Notes: a model not told the origin generated them from the letters alone. 64,000 nucleotides of DNA from Kibdelosporangium sp. MJ126-NF4 (GCF_000826545.1 NZ_CDME01000006.1:403063-467062), one strand, 5' to 3'; numbered from the stretch's first letter, positions 26,954 to 35,178 are shown. Numbers and translations are program-made.

Positions 26954-26958
26954 GGAAC
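26923..26958 (-). promoter_or_regulatory. Possible operator at the start of the transporter operon
   Basis: GTTGCGTATCGTGCACC (26923-26939) matches the left arm and spacer of the island dyad. A palindrome GTTCC-GTGCAT-GGAAC follows at 26943-26958. Both lie in or at the first codons of the ATPase gene, so this is the weakest of the proposed sites. A further dyad, TTGAC-N12-GTCAA, lies just upstream. Confidence 0.3.
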
Positions 26959-27016
26959 ACCATTCTTTGACGACAGGTCATTAGTCAAGACCGCGCCACG
27001 TTGCGGATGGGTTTAC

Positions 27017-27787
27017 TCACTGGCCATGCCATCCCAACCGGCGGGACACCTCCTGGGCCGCCGCCGCCACTTTCCTGGCGACATCCGGCACGTGATCAGG
27101 GGTGATGCGGAATCCCGGACCTGAAGCACTGATCGATCCAACCACGGTTCCATCGACGCCGCAGATTGGTGCGGCCACGGCGGTGAGCCCGACTTCGAGC
27201 TCGTCGACGGCCACCGCGTAGCCCTGTTGACGGACCAGGCCGACCTGGGCACGCAGCACCGACCGGTCGGTGACGGTCTTGTCGGTGAAGCGTTTCAACA
27301 CCCCGGCGGTCAGCTCGTCGAACCGCACCCCGGACACGTTCGCCAGCAGCACCTTGCCGTTGGACGTGGCGTGCAGCGGGATCCGCTGGCCGACCCAGTT
27401 GTGCAGCTGCAACGCGGCCGATCCGGCGACCTGGTCGACGTACAGCGCCTCATGCCCGGACAGCACCGTGATGTTCACCGTCTCGCCGATCACCTCGGCG
27501 AGCCGCTGCGACACCGGTTTGGCGCGCTGCACCAGGTCGAGCTTGGCCGTGGTGGCACCGGCGAGCTGCAGCACGCCGACGCCGAGCCGGTACTTGCCGC
27601 GGTCGGTGTGCTGCTCGACCAGGTCGTGCTGCTCCAGCGTGGTGACCAGGCGGAACGCCGTCGACTTGTGTACCTCCAGCCGGGTGGCGATCTCGGTGAC
27701 GCCCAGCTCGCCGTGTCGGGCCAGCAGCCGCAGCACGGTCAGCGCCCGGTCGACCGACTGGATCGTGCTGCCGCCCTCGATGGTCAC
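27017..27787 (-). CDS. IclR family regulator 1
   Basis: The 256-residue protein has an N-terminal winged helix ([28 protein letters not shown], ...[20 protein letters not shown]) and the C-terminal IclR effector domain (about 85-250, with [11 protein letters not shown] and [12 protein letters not shown]). GTG 27787 overlaps the betA stop by 4 nt, so it is co-translated with the choline dehydrogenase. It is paralogous to the IclR at 29616: both have [15 protein letters not shown] and GATTA segments. It probably senses choline or a betaine pathway intermediate and acts at the shared dyads. Confidence 0.9.
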   Translation of the reverse strand: MTIEGGSTIQSVDRALTVLRLLARHGELGVTEIATRLEVHKSTAFRLVTTLEQHDLVEQHTDRGKYRLGVGVLQLAGATTAKLDLVQRAKPVSQRLAEVIGETVNITVLSGHEALYVDQVAGSAALQLHNWVGQRIPLHATSNGKVLLANVSGVRFDELTAGVLKRFTDKTVTDRSVLRAQVGLVRQQGYAVAVDELEVGLTAVAAPICGVDGTVVGSISASGPGFRITPDHVPDVARKVAAAAQEVSRRLGWHGQ

Positions 27788-29424
27788 GGCTTGTGATGGC
27801 GGTAGAAGGTGGCGTCCGACGGCGGCAGCGGGGTGTTGCCGAGGATGAGGTCGCTCGCCTTCTCCGCCACCATCATCACCGGCGCGTAGATGTTGCCGTT
27901 GGTGACATACGGGAACACCGACGCGTCCACCACGCTCAGGCCCTCGACACCGTGCACCCGCATGGTCGACGGATCCACCACGGACATGTCGTCGACGCCC
28001 ATCTTCGCCGTGCACGACGGGTGGTAGGCGGTTTCCGCGTCCTTGGCGACCCATTCGAGGATCTCGTCGTCGGTCGCCACCTCGGGTCCTGGCGAGATCT
28101 CGCCGTCGTCGAACTCGGCGAACGCGGGCTGGGCCAGAATCTTCCTGGCGACGTGGATCGCCTCGACCCACTCCCGCCGGTCCTGCTCGGTGGACAGGTA
28201 GTTGAACCGCAGCGCCGGGTGCTCGCGCGGATCCGTCGACCTGATCTTCACCGTGCCGCGGACATCGGAGTACATCGGCCCGATGTGTACCTGGTAGCCG
28301 TGGCCCGCGGTCGGCTGTGAGCCGTCGTAGCGCACGGCAAGCGGCAGGAAGTGGAACATCAGGTTCGGGTACGCGACATCCTCGTTGCTGCGCGCGAACC
28401 CGCCACCCTCGAAGTGGTTGGTCGACGCCGGGCCCTTGCGCGCCAGCAGCCACTTCAGGCCGATCAGCGGGCGGTTGCGCCATTTCAGCGCGGGATTGAG
28501 CGACACGGGCTTCTTCGAGGCGTGCTGCACGTACACCTCAAGGTGGTCCTGCAGGTTCTCGCCGACGCCCGGCAGGTCGTTGACCACGTCGATGCCCAGC
28601 GCGCGCAGTTCCTTCGCGTTGCCGATGCCGGACAGCTGCAGCAGCTGTGGCGTGTTGATCGCGCCGCCACACAGGATGACTTCGTTGCCGCGCACGGCTT
28701 TCGTCCGGCCGAACCGGCTGATCTGCACACCGGTCGCGCGTTGGCCGTCGAACAGCACCTTGTCGACGTGGGTGTAGCACTTGACCGTCAGGTTCGGGCG
28801 GTTCATCACCGGGTGCAGGTAGGCCCGTGCCGCGGACCACCGCCGTCCTTTGCGGATGTTGCGGTCGAACTTGGCGAAGCCCTCCTGCTGGAACCCGTTG
28901 ACATCCTTGGTGAGCGGGTAGCCCGCCTGCTGCACAGCCTGGAAGAACGCGCCGAACAGGGGATTGGTGGCCGGTCCGCGTTCCAGCGTGAGCGGCCCGT
29001 CGTCACCGCGCCACGCGTCGCCCCCGGCCAGGCAGTTCTCCATCTTGCGGAAGTACGGCAGGCAGTGCGCGTAGTCCCAGTCCCGCATGCCCTTGTCGGC
29101 GGCCCAGCGTTCCAGGTCGAGCGGGTTGCCGCGCTGGAAGATCATGCCGTTGATGCTGCTGGAGCCGCCGAGCACCTTGCCGCGGCCGTGCGAGACGCGG
29201 CGGCCGCCCATGAACGGCTCCGGCTCCGAGTGGTACTTCCAGTCGTAGAAGCGGTTGCCGATGACCATGGTCAGCGCGGCGGGCATGTGGATGAAGACGT
29301 CCCAGATCCAGTCCGGCCTGCCCGCCTCCAGCACGAGCACGGTGGTGGCCGGGTCCGCCGACAGCCGGTTGGCCAGCGCGCAGCCTGCCGAACCGCCGCC
29401 GACGATGATGTAGTCGTAGCCCAC
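27784..29424 (-). CDS. betA: Choline dehydrogenase (GMC oxidoreductase)
   Basis: The 546-residue GMC flavoprotein has the N-terminal FAD motif [19 protein letters not shown], the GMC signature [20 protein letters not shown], and the active-site region [12 protein letters not shown] near the C-terminus. BetA oxidises choline to betaine aldehyde and can carry the product on to glycine betaine. No separate betaine-aldehyde dehydrogenase is seen in this window. GTG 29424 is chosen because GGAGG lies 5 nt upstream; the frame extension to 29535 runs through the operators. A related polyethylene-glycol or other alcohol GMC dehydrogenase cannot be excluded, but the island supports choline. Confidence 0.88.
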   Translation of the reverse strand: MGYDYIIVGGGSAGCALANRLSADPATTVLVLEAGRPDWIWDVFIHMPAALTMVIGNRFYDWKYHSEPEPFMGGRRVSHGRGKVLGGSSSINGMIFQRGNPLDLERWAADKGMRDWDYAHCLPYFRKMENCLAGGDAWRGDDGPLTLERGPATNPLFGAFFQAVQQAGYPLTKDVNGFQQEGFAKFDRNIRKGRRWSAARAYLHPVMNRPNLTVKCYTHVDKVLFDGQRATGVQISRFGRTKAVRGNEVILCGGAINTPQLLQLSGIGNAKELRALGIDVVNDLPGVGENLQDHLEVYVQHASKKPVSLNPALKWRNRPLIGLKWLLARKGPASTNHFEGGGFARSNEDVAYPNLMFHFLPLAVRYDGSQPTAGHGYQVHIGPMYSDVRGTVKIRSTDPREHPALRFNYLSTEQDRREWVEAIHVARKILAQPAFAEFDDGEISPGPEVATDDEILEWVAKDAETAYHPSCTAKMGVDDMSVVDPSTMRVHGVEGLSVVDASVFPYVTNGNIYAPVMMVAEKASDLILGNTPLPPSDATFYRHHKP

Positions 29425-29437
29425 CGCGCCTCCAAGT

Positions 29438-29473
29438 GTTGCGTATTGCTCAACGCCGTTCGTAATGCGAAGC
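29438..29473 (-). promoter_or_regulatory. IclR-type operator pair proximal to betA
   Basis: GTTGCGTATTGCTCAAC (29438-29454) is a dyad with arms GTTGCG/CTCAAC around TATTG. A second, degenerate unit CGTTCGTAATGCGAAGC (29457-29473) is offset by 19 bp and contains its own TTCG/CGAA inverted repeat. The pair is 14-49 bp upstream of the betA start codon, where a repressor would block transcription. Confidence 0.6.
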
Positions 29474-29523
29474 ATGTGCAGGCTAGTCGCGGCTGAACCC
29501 GGTGGCCAATCGCCGCTGCCACT

Positions 29524-29559
29524 GTTGCGTATCACGTCTCATGTCGCGTACAGCGCAAC
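29524..29559 (-). promoter_or_regulatory. IclR-type operator pair distal to betA
   Basis: GTTGCGTATCACGTCTC (29524-29540) has only the left arm. GTCGCGTACAGCGCAAC (29543-29559) has both arms. The offset is again 19 bp. The pair is about 100 bp upstream of betA and 57 bp downstream of the second iclR gene. Confidence 0.55.
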
Positions 29560-29615
29560 AGAAGGTCATGTCGGTAGCCGGGTGCGTTCGACCGGTTCGA
29601 CGAATCGTCCGGTCG

Positions 29616-30404
29616 CTACTCGCCGAAATAGCCAACGCGGGAACTGATCTCGGCCGCGCCGAAGCAGAGTTTCTCGGCCACCGAAGGGAATGACTCCACG
29701 GTCAGCCGGTAGGCGGGGCCGGACACGCTGACCGCGGCGATCACGTCGCCGCTGCCGCCCCTGACCGGGGCCGCGATCGCGTTCAGCCCGATCTCCAGTT
29801 CCTCGTTGGTGCTGCTCCAGCCGCGTTCGCGGATCATGTCCAGCTCGGCGATGAGCTTCGAGCGGCTGGTGATCGTCGCGGGCGTGTAGCGCTCCAGTGT
29901 GTCCATCGCGGAGGTCAGGTCGTCCTCGGTCGCCCAGGTCAGCAGGACCTTCCCGCTGGACGTCGCGTGCAGCGGTGTCCGCTGGCCGATCCAGTTCCTC
30001 GTGGTCACCGCCGCGGTGCCGTAGACCTGCGTGATGTTGGTGGCCTGCCCGGAGTCCAGCACGGCGACGTGCACGGTCTCGCCCAACTCGGTCGCGAGCC
30101 GTTCGCAGACCGGGTGGCTTTCCCTGGGCAGGTCGAGTCTCGCGGTGGTGGCACCGGCGAGCCGGACGATCCCGAACCCGAGCCGGTACTTGCCGCGCTC
30201 GGCCACCTGTTCGACCAGTCGGCGCTGTTCCAGTGCGCCGATCAGCCGGAACGCCGTGGACTTGTGCACGTCCAACTCGGCCGCGATCTCGGTGACCCCG
30301 GCCTCCCCCCGGAGGGCGAGGATGTCCAGGATCGCCAGCGCGCGGTCCACCGACTGGACGGGGGTGGACTGAGTTGGGACAGTCGCGGGCTTTTCGTTCC
30401 CCAT
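29616..30404 (-). CDS. IclR family regulator 2
   Basis: The 262-residue protein has a winged-helix N-terminal domain (QSVDRALAILDILALRGEAGVTEIA, ...[22 protein letters not shown]) and an IclR effector domain (HATSSGKVLLTWATEDDL, VSVSGPAYRLTVESF). It is divergent from the Rieske ferredoxin-reductase-oxygenase operon. The 121-bp gap contains two copies of the shared dyad, so it probably controls that operon and itself. Its likely co-inducer is betaine or a demethylation product, by inference from the neighbours. Confidence 0.9.
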   Translation of the reverse strand: MGNEKPATVPTQSTPVQSVDRALAILDILALRGEAGVTEIAAELDVHKSTAFRLIGALEQRRLVEQVAERGKYRLGFGIVRLAGATTARLDLPRESHPVCERLATELGETVHVAVLDSGQATNITQVYGTAAVTTRNWIGQRTPLHATSSGKVLLTWATEDDLTSAMDTLERYTPATITSRSKLIAELDMIRERGWSSTNEELEIGLNAIAAPVRGGSGDVIAAVSVSGPAYRLTVESFPSVAEKLCFGAAEISSRVGYFGE

Positions 30405-30478
30405 GTCGCAACTCTACTCAGGGGTTGCAGACTTCCCCTGGTTGAACCCTTGACGCGTTCCTGACGAAGCCTCACTCT

Positions 30479-30514
30479 GTTGCTCATTGTACGACTTGTT
30501 GTGTATCGCACAAC
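30479..30514 (+). promoter_or_regulatory. IclR-type operator pair of the Rieske operon
   Basis: GTTGTGTATCGCACAAC (30498-30514) is the best dyad in the window, with perfectly complementary 6-bp arms GTTGTG/CACAAC around TATCG. A degenerate unit GTTGCTCATTGTACGAC lies at 30479-30495, offset by 19 bp. The good copy ends 11 bp before the ferredoxin start codon, immediately before the GGAGG. Confidence 0.65.
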
Positions 30515-30525
30515 GGAGGCTGAGC

Positions 30526-30843
30526 ATGATTCCAGTCTGCGCGCTGGGTGACATCCGACCTGGCGAAGCGGTCCGACTCGACGGAGAGCCCCCGATCTCC
30601 GTGTTCAACGTGGACGGCGAGCTGTACGCGATCGACGACACCTGCACCCACCAGGACGCCTCGCTGGCCGACGGCTGGCTGGAAGGCTGTCTCATCGAAT
30701 GCCCGCTGCACGCGTCGTGCTTCGACCTGCGGACCGGCAGGCCCACCGGCCCTCCCGCGAAAGTCCCGGTCCGCACCCATCGGGTGGTGGTTCAGGATGG
30801 CCACATCCATGTCGTCGTAGTTCCGGTCCCGGCAGTTACCTGA
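30526..30843 (+). CDS. Rieske-type ferredoxin of an oxygenase system
   Basis: The 105-residue small ferredoxin has the Rieske cluster motif C-x-H (CTHQDASLADG) and C-x2-H (CPLHASCFDLRTGRP) with normal spacing. It has no signal peptide, so it is a cytoplasmic electron carrier between the reductase and the terminal oxygenase encoded next to it. ATG 30526 has a GGAGG Shine-Dalgarno sequence, which also ends the operator. The stop overlaps the reductase ATG by 1 nt (TGATG). Confidence 0.93.
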   Translation: MIPVCALGDIRPGEAVRLDGEPPISVFNVDGELYAIDDTCTHQDASLADGWLEGCLIECPLHASCFDLRTGRPTGPPAKVPVRTHRVVVQDGHIHVVVVPVPAVT

Positions 30844-32003
30844 TGCGCACGATCACCGTGGTCGGCGCCTCGATCGCCGGCCTCTCAGCCGCGCGCGCAC
30901 TCAGGGCACAGGAGTTCGCGGGCCGGATCGTCGTCATCGGCGACGAGGAGCACGAGCCCTACGACCGCCCACCGCTGTCCAAGGGTTTCCTCGACGGTTC
31001 GGCGACGCTCGACGACATCGCACTGGGCACCCCGGACGACAAACTGCTCGACGTCGACTGGCGGCTGGGCAGCACAGCCACGGCTCTGGACACGTCCGAA
31101 CGGGCGGTCGTGCTGGCTTCCGGCGAGCGCATCGTGACCGACGGCGTCGTCCTGGCGACCGGCGCCCGCGCCCGGCCCATGCCAGGCCCTACTGGAGTGC
31201 ACACGCTGCGGACACTCGACGACGCGATCGCTCTGCGGGCGGCGTTGGACCACGGCGGGAACCTGGTGGTGATCGGCGCGGGGTTCATCGGCGCGGAGGT
31301 CGCCTCGACCGCACGCCAACTCGGACTGGACGTCACGGTCGTCGAGACGCTGCCGACGCCGATGGCCGGGCCGCTCGGCGTCGAGATGGGCCATGCCTGC
31401 GCGGAGCTGCACGCCCGCAACGGCGTCACGCTGCTCACCGGCGTTCCGGTGTCCACTTTGGTCGGAACAGGCCGGGTGCGGGCGGTGCTGCTCGCGGACG
31501 GCCGTGAGATCAGCGCGGACACCGTGGTCGTAGGCATCGGCGCGATCCCGAACGTGGAATGGCTCCATGGCTCCGGCCTCGCCGTTGACGGCGGCGTGGT
31601 CACGGACGCGCGTTGCCTCACCACTGTCCCGAACGTGGTCGCGGTGGGGGACTGCGCGTCGTCGTTCAACGACCACGCGGGCCGGGTGATCCGCCTGGAG
31701 CACTGGACGAACGCGATGCAGCAACCCAAGATCGCGGCAGCGTCGCTGCTGGGACGGACCAGCGTGCACGCCGCACGGTTCTCCGTGCCGTACTTCTGGT
31801 CCGACCAGTACGGCTCACGCCTGCAGTTCGCCGGTCACCGCCGTGACGGTGACGTCGTCGAGGTTGTCGAAGGCTCGCCGGACGGGTCCTTCGTCGCCGT
31901 GTACCGCCGCGCCTCGCGGCCCGTTGCCGTGCTCGCCGTCGACCAGCCACGTGTGTTCGGCCGCTGGCGCCGCGAGCTGCTCGAAGAAGGGGTGTTGAGT
32001 TGA
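30843..32003 (+). CDS. Ferredoxin reductase (FAD/NAD-dependent)
   Basis: The 386-residue protein is an oxygenase-coupled NADH:ferredoxin reductase. It has the FAD motif VVGASIAGLSAARALR at the N-terminus, YDRPPLSKGFL, the NAD(P) motif VVIGAGFIGAEVASTAR (about residues 140-157) and the C-terminal FAD motif VPNVVAVGDCASSFN. The C-terminal reductase domain (PYFWSDQYGSRLQFAG) is typical of BphA4/rubredoxin-reductase-like enzymes. It supplies electrons to the Rieske ferredoxin. It overlaps both neighbours by 1-4 nt. Confidence 0.93.
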   Translation: MRTITVVGASIAGLSAARALRAQEFAGRIVVIGDEEHEPYDRPPLSKGFLDGSATLDDIALGTPDDKLLDVDWRLGSTATALDTSERAVVLASGERIVTDGVVLATGARARPMPGPTGVHTLRTLDDAIALRAALDHGGNLVVIGAGFIGAEVASTARQLGLDVTVVETLPTPMAGPLGVEMGHACAELHARNGVTLLTGVPVSTLVGTGRVRAVLLADGREISADTVVVGIGAIPNVEWLHGSGLAVDGGVVTDARCLTTVPNVVAVGDCASSFNDHAGRVIRLEHWTNAMQQPKIAAASLLGRTSVHAARFSVPYFWSDQYGSRLQFAGHRRDGDVVEVVEGSPDGSFVAVYRRASRPVAVLAVDQPRVFGRWRRELLEEGVLS

Positions 32004-33115
32004 CTGTCAGCCTGCCGCCCAGCCTGCTCGCCACGTTGCCCGGCCACTTCTACACGGATCCGTCGGTGTTCGCCGTCGAACAGGAACGGGTCTTCGAGTC
32101 ACAGTGGTTCGCGGTCGCCCGTTGCGCCGACCTCGCCACGCCCGGCAAGTTCGAAACCGCCGAGGTGGGCAGGGAAAGTGTGCTCGTCGTCCGCGGCCGT
32201 GACGGACAGTTGCGCGCGTTCCTGAACGTCTGCAGACATCGTGGCGCCAAACTCTGCCTGGAACCAGCCGGTGAGACCAGACGCCAGCTGCAGTGCCCAT
32301 ACCACGCGTGGACCTACGGCCTGGACGGCAAACTGGTCGCGGCGCCGAACCTGACGAAGATGCCGGACATCGACCGGGTCGAGTACGGCCTGATCGCCGT
32401 GCACCTGCGGGAATGGCTCGGCTATGCCTGGGTCTGCCTCGCCGACCAGCCGCCGTCCTTTGAGGACACAGTGCTGGGCGCGGCCCGTGCCCGCCTCGGC
32501 GAGACGGAGAAGATCGATCACTGGCAGGTGGACACCCTTGATGTGGGACGGCGGATCGTCTATGACGTCAAGGCGAACTGGAAACTGATCATCGAGAACT
32601 TCATGGAATGCTACCACTGCGCGACGATCCATCCCGAGCTCACCGAGGTCCTACCGGAATTCGCGGACGGGTACGCCGCGCAGTACTACGTCGGCCACGG
32701 GGCCGCATTCGCCGAGCAGGCACAGGGCTTCACTATTGACGGCAGCGCGGGGTTCGACAAACTCGGCGGAGTGGACGCGGATCAGGACCGCAGGTACTAC
32801 GCGATCACGGTGAACCCGCAGGTTTTCATCAACCTGGTTCCCGATCACGTGATCTTCCATCGGATGTTCCCGATGTCGGCGGACCGGACCGTCGTGGTGT
32901 GCGACTGGCTTTACAGCTCGGAAGTCGTGGCTGGTGGGAAGGATGTTTCTCGGTCAGTCGAGTTGTTCCACCGCGTCAACCTGCAGGATTTCGACGCGTG
33001 CGAACGCTGTCAGCTTGGGATGTCTTCTCGTGCGTATGCGAAAGGCGGCGTATTGGTGCCCAGCGAGCATCACATCGCCGCCTTTCACGAGTGGCTGACC
33101 GCCAGGCTTGCGTGA
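32000..33115 (+). CDS. Rieske terminal oxygenase, probable glycine betaine demethylase
   Basis: The 371-residue protein has the Rieske cluster ligands C78, H80, C99 and H102 (CRHRGAKLC, CPYHAWTYG) and the mononuclear iron motif in NWKLIIENFMECYHCATIHPEL (H206, H211). It belongs to the group of oxygenases that demethylate quaternary ammonium compounds (GbcA-like). Betaine-to-dimethylglycine conversion links betA with the dimethylglycine oxidase of this island. Stachydrine or carnitine monooxygenase activities are alternatives. TTG start, overlapping the reductase stop by 4 nt. A dedicated ferredoxin plus reductase is unlike the two-component Pseudomonas GbcAB system. Confidence 0.88.
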   Translation: MTVSLPPSLLATLPGHFYTDPSVFAVEQERVFESQWFAVARCADLATPGKFETAEVGRESVLVVRGRDGQLRAFLNVCRHRGAKLCLEPAGETRRQLQCPYHAWTYGLDGKLVAAPNLTKMPDIDRVEYGLIAVHLREWLGYAWVCLADQPPSFEDTVLGAARARLGETEKIDHWQVDTLDVGRRIVYDVKANWKLIIENFMECYHCATIHPELTEVLPEFADGYAAQYYVGHGAAFAEQAQGFTIDGSAGFDKLGGVDADQDRRYYAITVNPQVFINLVPDHVIFHRMFPMSADRTVVVCDWLYSSEVVAGGKDVSRSVELFHRVNLQDFDACERCQLGMSSRAYAKGGVLVPSEHHIAAFHEWLTARLA

Positions 33116-33164
33116 CTGCTTGGGTCTGTTGGCTTTCTGGATGTTCCTCGGCTGGACAAGCAGG

Positions 33165-33435
33165 TCCCTCGCCGGGAGGCAGGCCGCCAAAAGGGGAACA
33201 CAGGATCTAGAGCCATTGGCCATCGCTCTAGTTATTGGTGGGTCGGGTGGAGGCGGGCGTGTCCCCTTCCGTATGGCCTGCCGGAGGAAACCACAACGGG
33301 TCAAGAGGTCGGTAGGGCCTGCGCTGTGGGTCGGTTTGGGTAGGCCGACCTCCTGACCCGTTGTGGTTTGGCTGCGCCCAGGCCATACGGAAGGGAACAC
33401 ACCCGAAGACCACCCCTGCGCTAGCGCGCGAGCCG
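33165..33435 (+). repeat. Long-hairpin repeat, copy B
   Basis: A perfect 17-bp outer stem (33264-33280 with 33379-33395; left arm CCCTTCCGTATGGCCTG) encloses a 22-bp inner stem (33291-33312 with 33345-33366, one A.C mismatch) and a 32-nt loop. Relative to copies A and C the inner stem differs at several positions on both arms, and pairing is kept. The left flank (from 33165, CCTCGCCGGGAGGCAGGCC) matches the inverted flank of copy C. The tail resembles that of copy A, so the repeat unit is about 270 bp. Confidence 0.85.
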
Positions 33436-33629
33436 CCAGCAACCACTGAGCTGCGTGCTCTGTCCAGCCGCATGAACTACACCGACTTGACTTGCCCTGT
33501 GCATTCACACAGCAAACCGGCCTGACACTGTAGCTTTCTCCACCGAGACGAAAAGGGGTATGAGTCCCCAGTGACACGACACGTGAACAAGCGCAGCACC
33601 CGACAACACCGTGCGCCCGCACGTCAACG

Positions 33630-33935
33630 GGGCATGCGGCCTGCGCGCCAGCGCAGGAGTGTGGTTCGTGGGGTGTCCCTCCCGTATGGCAGTGAGGATG
33701 GGCGAAGCCATACCACGGCGTGTTGGGAGGTCGGCCTACGAAACTGGTGGGCCCAGCGCGAGGCGATACCGACCTCCCGGCACGCCGTGGTTTCCTCCGG
33801 CAGGACATACGGGAGGGGCGCCCCGCGCCCCCCACTCGACCCAGGAAATCACGTGGGCTGAGCGAACCGGCTCGGCGAACAGAGTTGTTTGTGTCCCCCT
33901 CTTGGAGGCCTGCCCGCCGGCGAGGCATCTCTTTT
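33630..33935 (-). repeat. Long-hairpin repeat, copy C (inverted)
   Basis: The inner stem 33713-33734 pairs with 33769-33790 (22 positions, two G.T wobbles, 34-nt loop). The outer stem is CCCTCCCGTATG (33677-33688) with CATACGGGAGGG (33806-33817). Read on the reverse strand it is nearly the same as copy A, including the GAACCACAC-type tail (33640-33676 here). The far flank to 33935 matches the left flank of copy B in reverse. Confidence 0.85.
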
Positions 33936-34004
33936 GTCTTCCCCCGCAAACACGTGAGCGCAGCAATGGCGTGACAGCAGCCTGCTACGAAGCTTCGGTT
34001 CGGA

Positions 34005-34760
34005 CTAGCGAGGCGCCATGCGGAGAGCACCGTCCATGCGGATGACCTCGCCGTTCAGGTAGTCGTGGTCGATGATCGCCAGTGCCAGTTTGGCGTATTC
34101 GGCGGGCAGGCCCAGGCGCTTCGGGAACGGCACGCCTTCGGCCAGTGCCGCGCGGAACTCGTCGCCGACTCCGGCGAGCATCGGGGTGTCGATGATGCCG
34201 GGGGCGATGGTCATCACGCGGATGCCCGAGGTGGAAAGGTCTCGGGCGGCGGGGAGCGTCAGGCCGACCACTCCGCCCTTCGAGGAGGCGTACGCGGCCT
34301 GGCCGATCTGGCCGTCGAAGGCCGCGATGGACGCGGTGTTGATGATGACGCCGCGCTGGCCGTTGTCGTCCGCCTCGGTTTTCGCGATTGTGTCGGCGGC
34401 CAGGCGGAGCACGTTGAATGTGCCGATCAGGTTGACCTCGATGACCTTGCGGTACAGGTCGAGGTCGTGCACGCCCTTCTTGGAGAGGATTCGGCCCGCG
34501 GTGCCCACGCCCGCGCAGTTCACGGCCACTCGCAGGGGGGCTTCGGCCGTTGCCTGGTCCACTGCCGCCTGGACCTGCTCCGGGTTGGTGACGTCGGCGG
34601 CGACGTAGGTCACGCCGTCGACCGCGGCCGCTTTCTCGATTGAGCTGGGCAGGTCGAGGGCGAACACCTTCGCGCCCTGCTTGGCCAGTACCTCCGCGGT
34701 CGCTCCGCCAAGACCTGACGCGCCGCCCGTGACAACCGCCGCGATACCGCTGACCTGCAT
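34005..34760 (-). CDS. SDR family oxidoreductase (3-hydroxyacyl-CoA dehydrogenase type 2-like)
   Basis: The 251-residue classical short-chain dehydrogenase has the cofactor motif TGGASGLGGA (residues 11-20), the NAG-type motif NCAGVG, and the catalytic triad S144, Y157, K161 (YASSKGG). The DLP segment after the second strand suggests NAD preference. The overall look (GVVGLTLPAARDLSTSGIRVMTIAPGIIDTPML) is that of type-II 3-hydroxyacyl-CoA dehydrogenases (HSD10-like). It probably acts in fatty-acid or branched-chain degradation. A small membrane-protein gene lies upstream on the same strand. Confidence 0.9.
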   Translation of the reverse strand: MQVSGIAAVVTGGASGLGGATAEVLAKQGAKVFALDLPSSIEKAAAVDGVTYVAADVTNPEQVQAAVDQATAEAPLRVAVNCAGVGTAGRILSKKGVHDLDLYRKVIEVNLIGTFNVLRLAADTIAKTEADDNGQRGVIINTASIAAFDGQIGQAAYASSKGGVVGLTLPAARDLSTSGIRVMTIAPGIIDTPMLAGVGDEFRAALAEGVPFPKRLGLPAEYAKLALAIIDHDYLNGEVIRMDGALRMAPR

Positions 34761-34808
34761 GCCTGCTCTCCTTTGGGCCGTAGACCCCAGAGAGGCTATC
34801 CGGCTCAG

Positions 34809-34943
34809 TCAGGCGGGGTCGTGCGGTGTGATGTCCTTAACGGGTTGCCTTCGGTCCGCTGCGTGCATCAACAACACCAGCGGCACCGCCGCAAGCATGG
34901 CGAGCACTACGAACCCGAGCACGATGGCCAGTACCTCAAACAT
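34809..34943 (-). CDS. 44-residue single-pass membrane protein
   Basis: A short gene encodes MFEVLAIVLGFVVLAMLAA and then a short positively charged tail (HAADRRQPVKDITPHDPA). One transmembrane helix spans residues 4-26. ATG 34943 has AGAAGG 5-6 nt upstream, and the codons are strongly GC-ending. It is 48 bp upstream of the SDR gene on the same strand and may be co-transcribed. No function can be assigned. Confidence 0.55.
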   Translation of the reverse strand: MFEVLAIVLGFVVLAMLAAVPLVLLMHAADRRQPVKDITPHDPA

Positions 34944-35080
34944 GCCTTCTACTCTTGTCTTCGCAGGCCACGGGCGCGTCCGCCGGGAGTGCGGTGTTCA
35001 TGTCCTTCCGAGGGACTCCTCAAATCACCCACCGCTACGACTCAGGTCTGACACGACCCTGAGCCGTTACCATGGGCACC

Positions 35081-35154
35081 GGGTCGTGACTGGCGCTGAG
35101 GTGGAGTACCACCGGGGAGCGGCCTCACCGAGATCTGCCGCACGCCTGGGCGAC
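35081..35154 (+). promoter_or_regulatory. ZTP (pfl) riboswitch of folD
   Basis: The leader of folD has the parts of the ZTP/ZMP aptamer: CGTGACTGGCG, hairpin GGTGG-AGTA-CCACC directly followed by GGGGAGC, the P3 stem GCGGC/GCCGC, and the conserved pseudoknot strand CGCCTGGGC. GTCG (35083-35086) pairs with CGAC (35151-35154) to close the structure. These RNAs sense ZMP/ZTP, the alarmones of 10-formyl-THF shortage, and are known before folD in actinobacteria. The start codon is 24 nt downstream, so translational control is likely. Confidence 0.88.
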
Positions 35155-35178
35155 TTTTCCGAGCAACGGAGTCGCTGT

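Larger units (their letters stand above)
33116..34004. other. Gene-free region with inverted hairpin repeats
   Basis: There is no credible gene in these 889 bp between the Rieske oxygenase and the SDR. The open frames on both strands run through the repeat copies and lack Shine-Dalgarno sites. The stretch holds repeat copies B and C in inverted orientation. The 33436-33629 spacer between them, and the ends 33116-33164 and 33936-34004, show nothing I can name. Confidence 0.7.

Noticed and set aside
33165..33935. Copies B and C as ends of one insertion sequence
   Set aside because: The 194-bp spacer is too short for a transposase, and copy A occurs alone at the other end of the window.
33571..34045. 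Forward and reverse frames in the hairpin-repeat region
   Set aside because: They run through the stems and loops, differ between copies, and have no start context. Similar translations appear wherever the repeat occurs.
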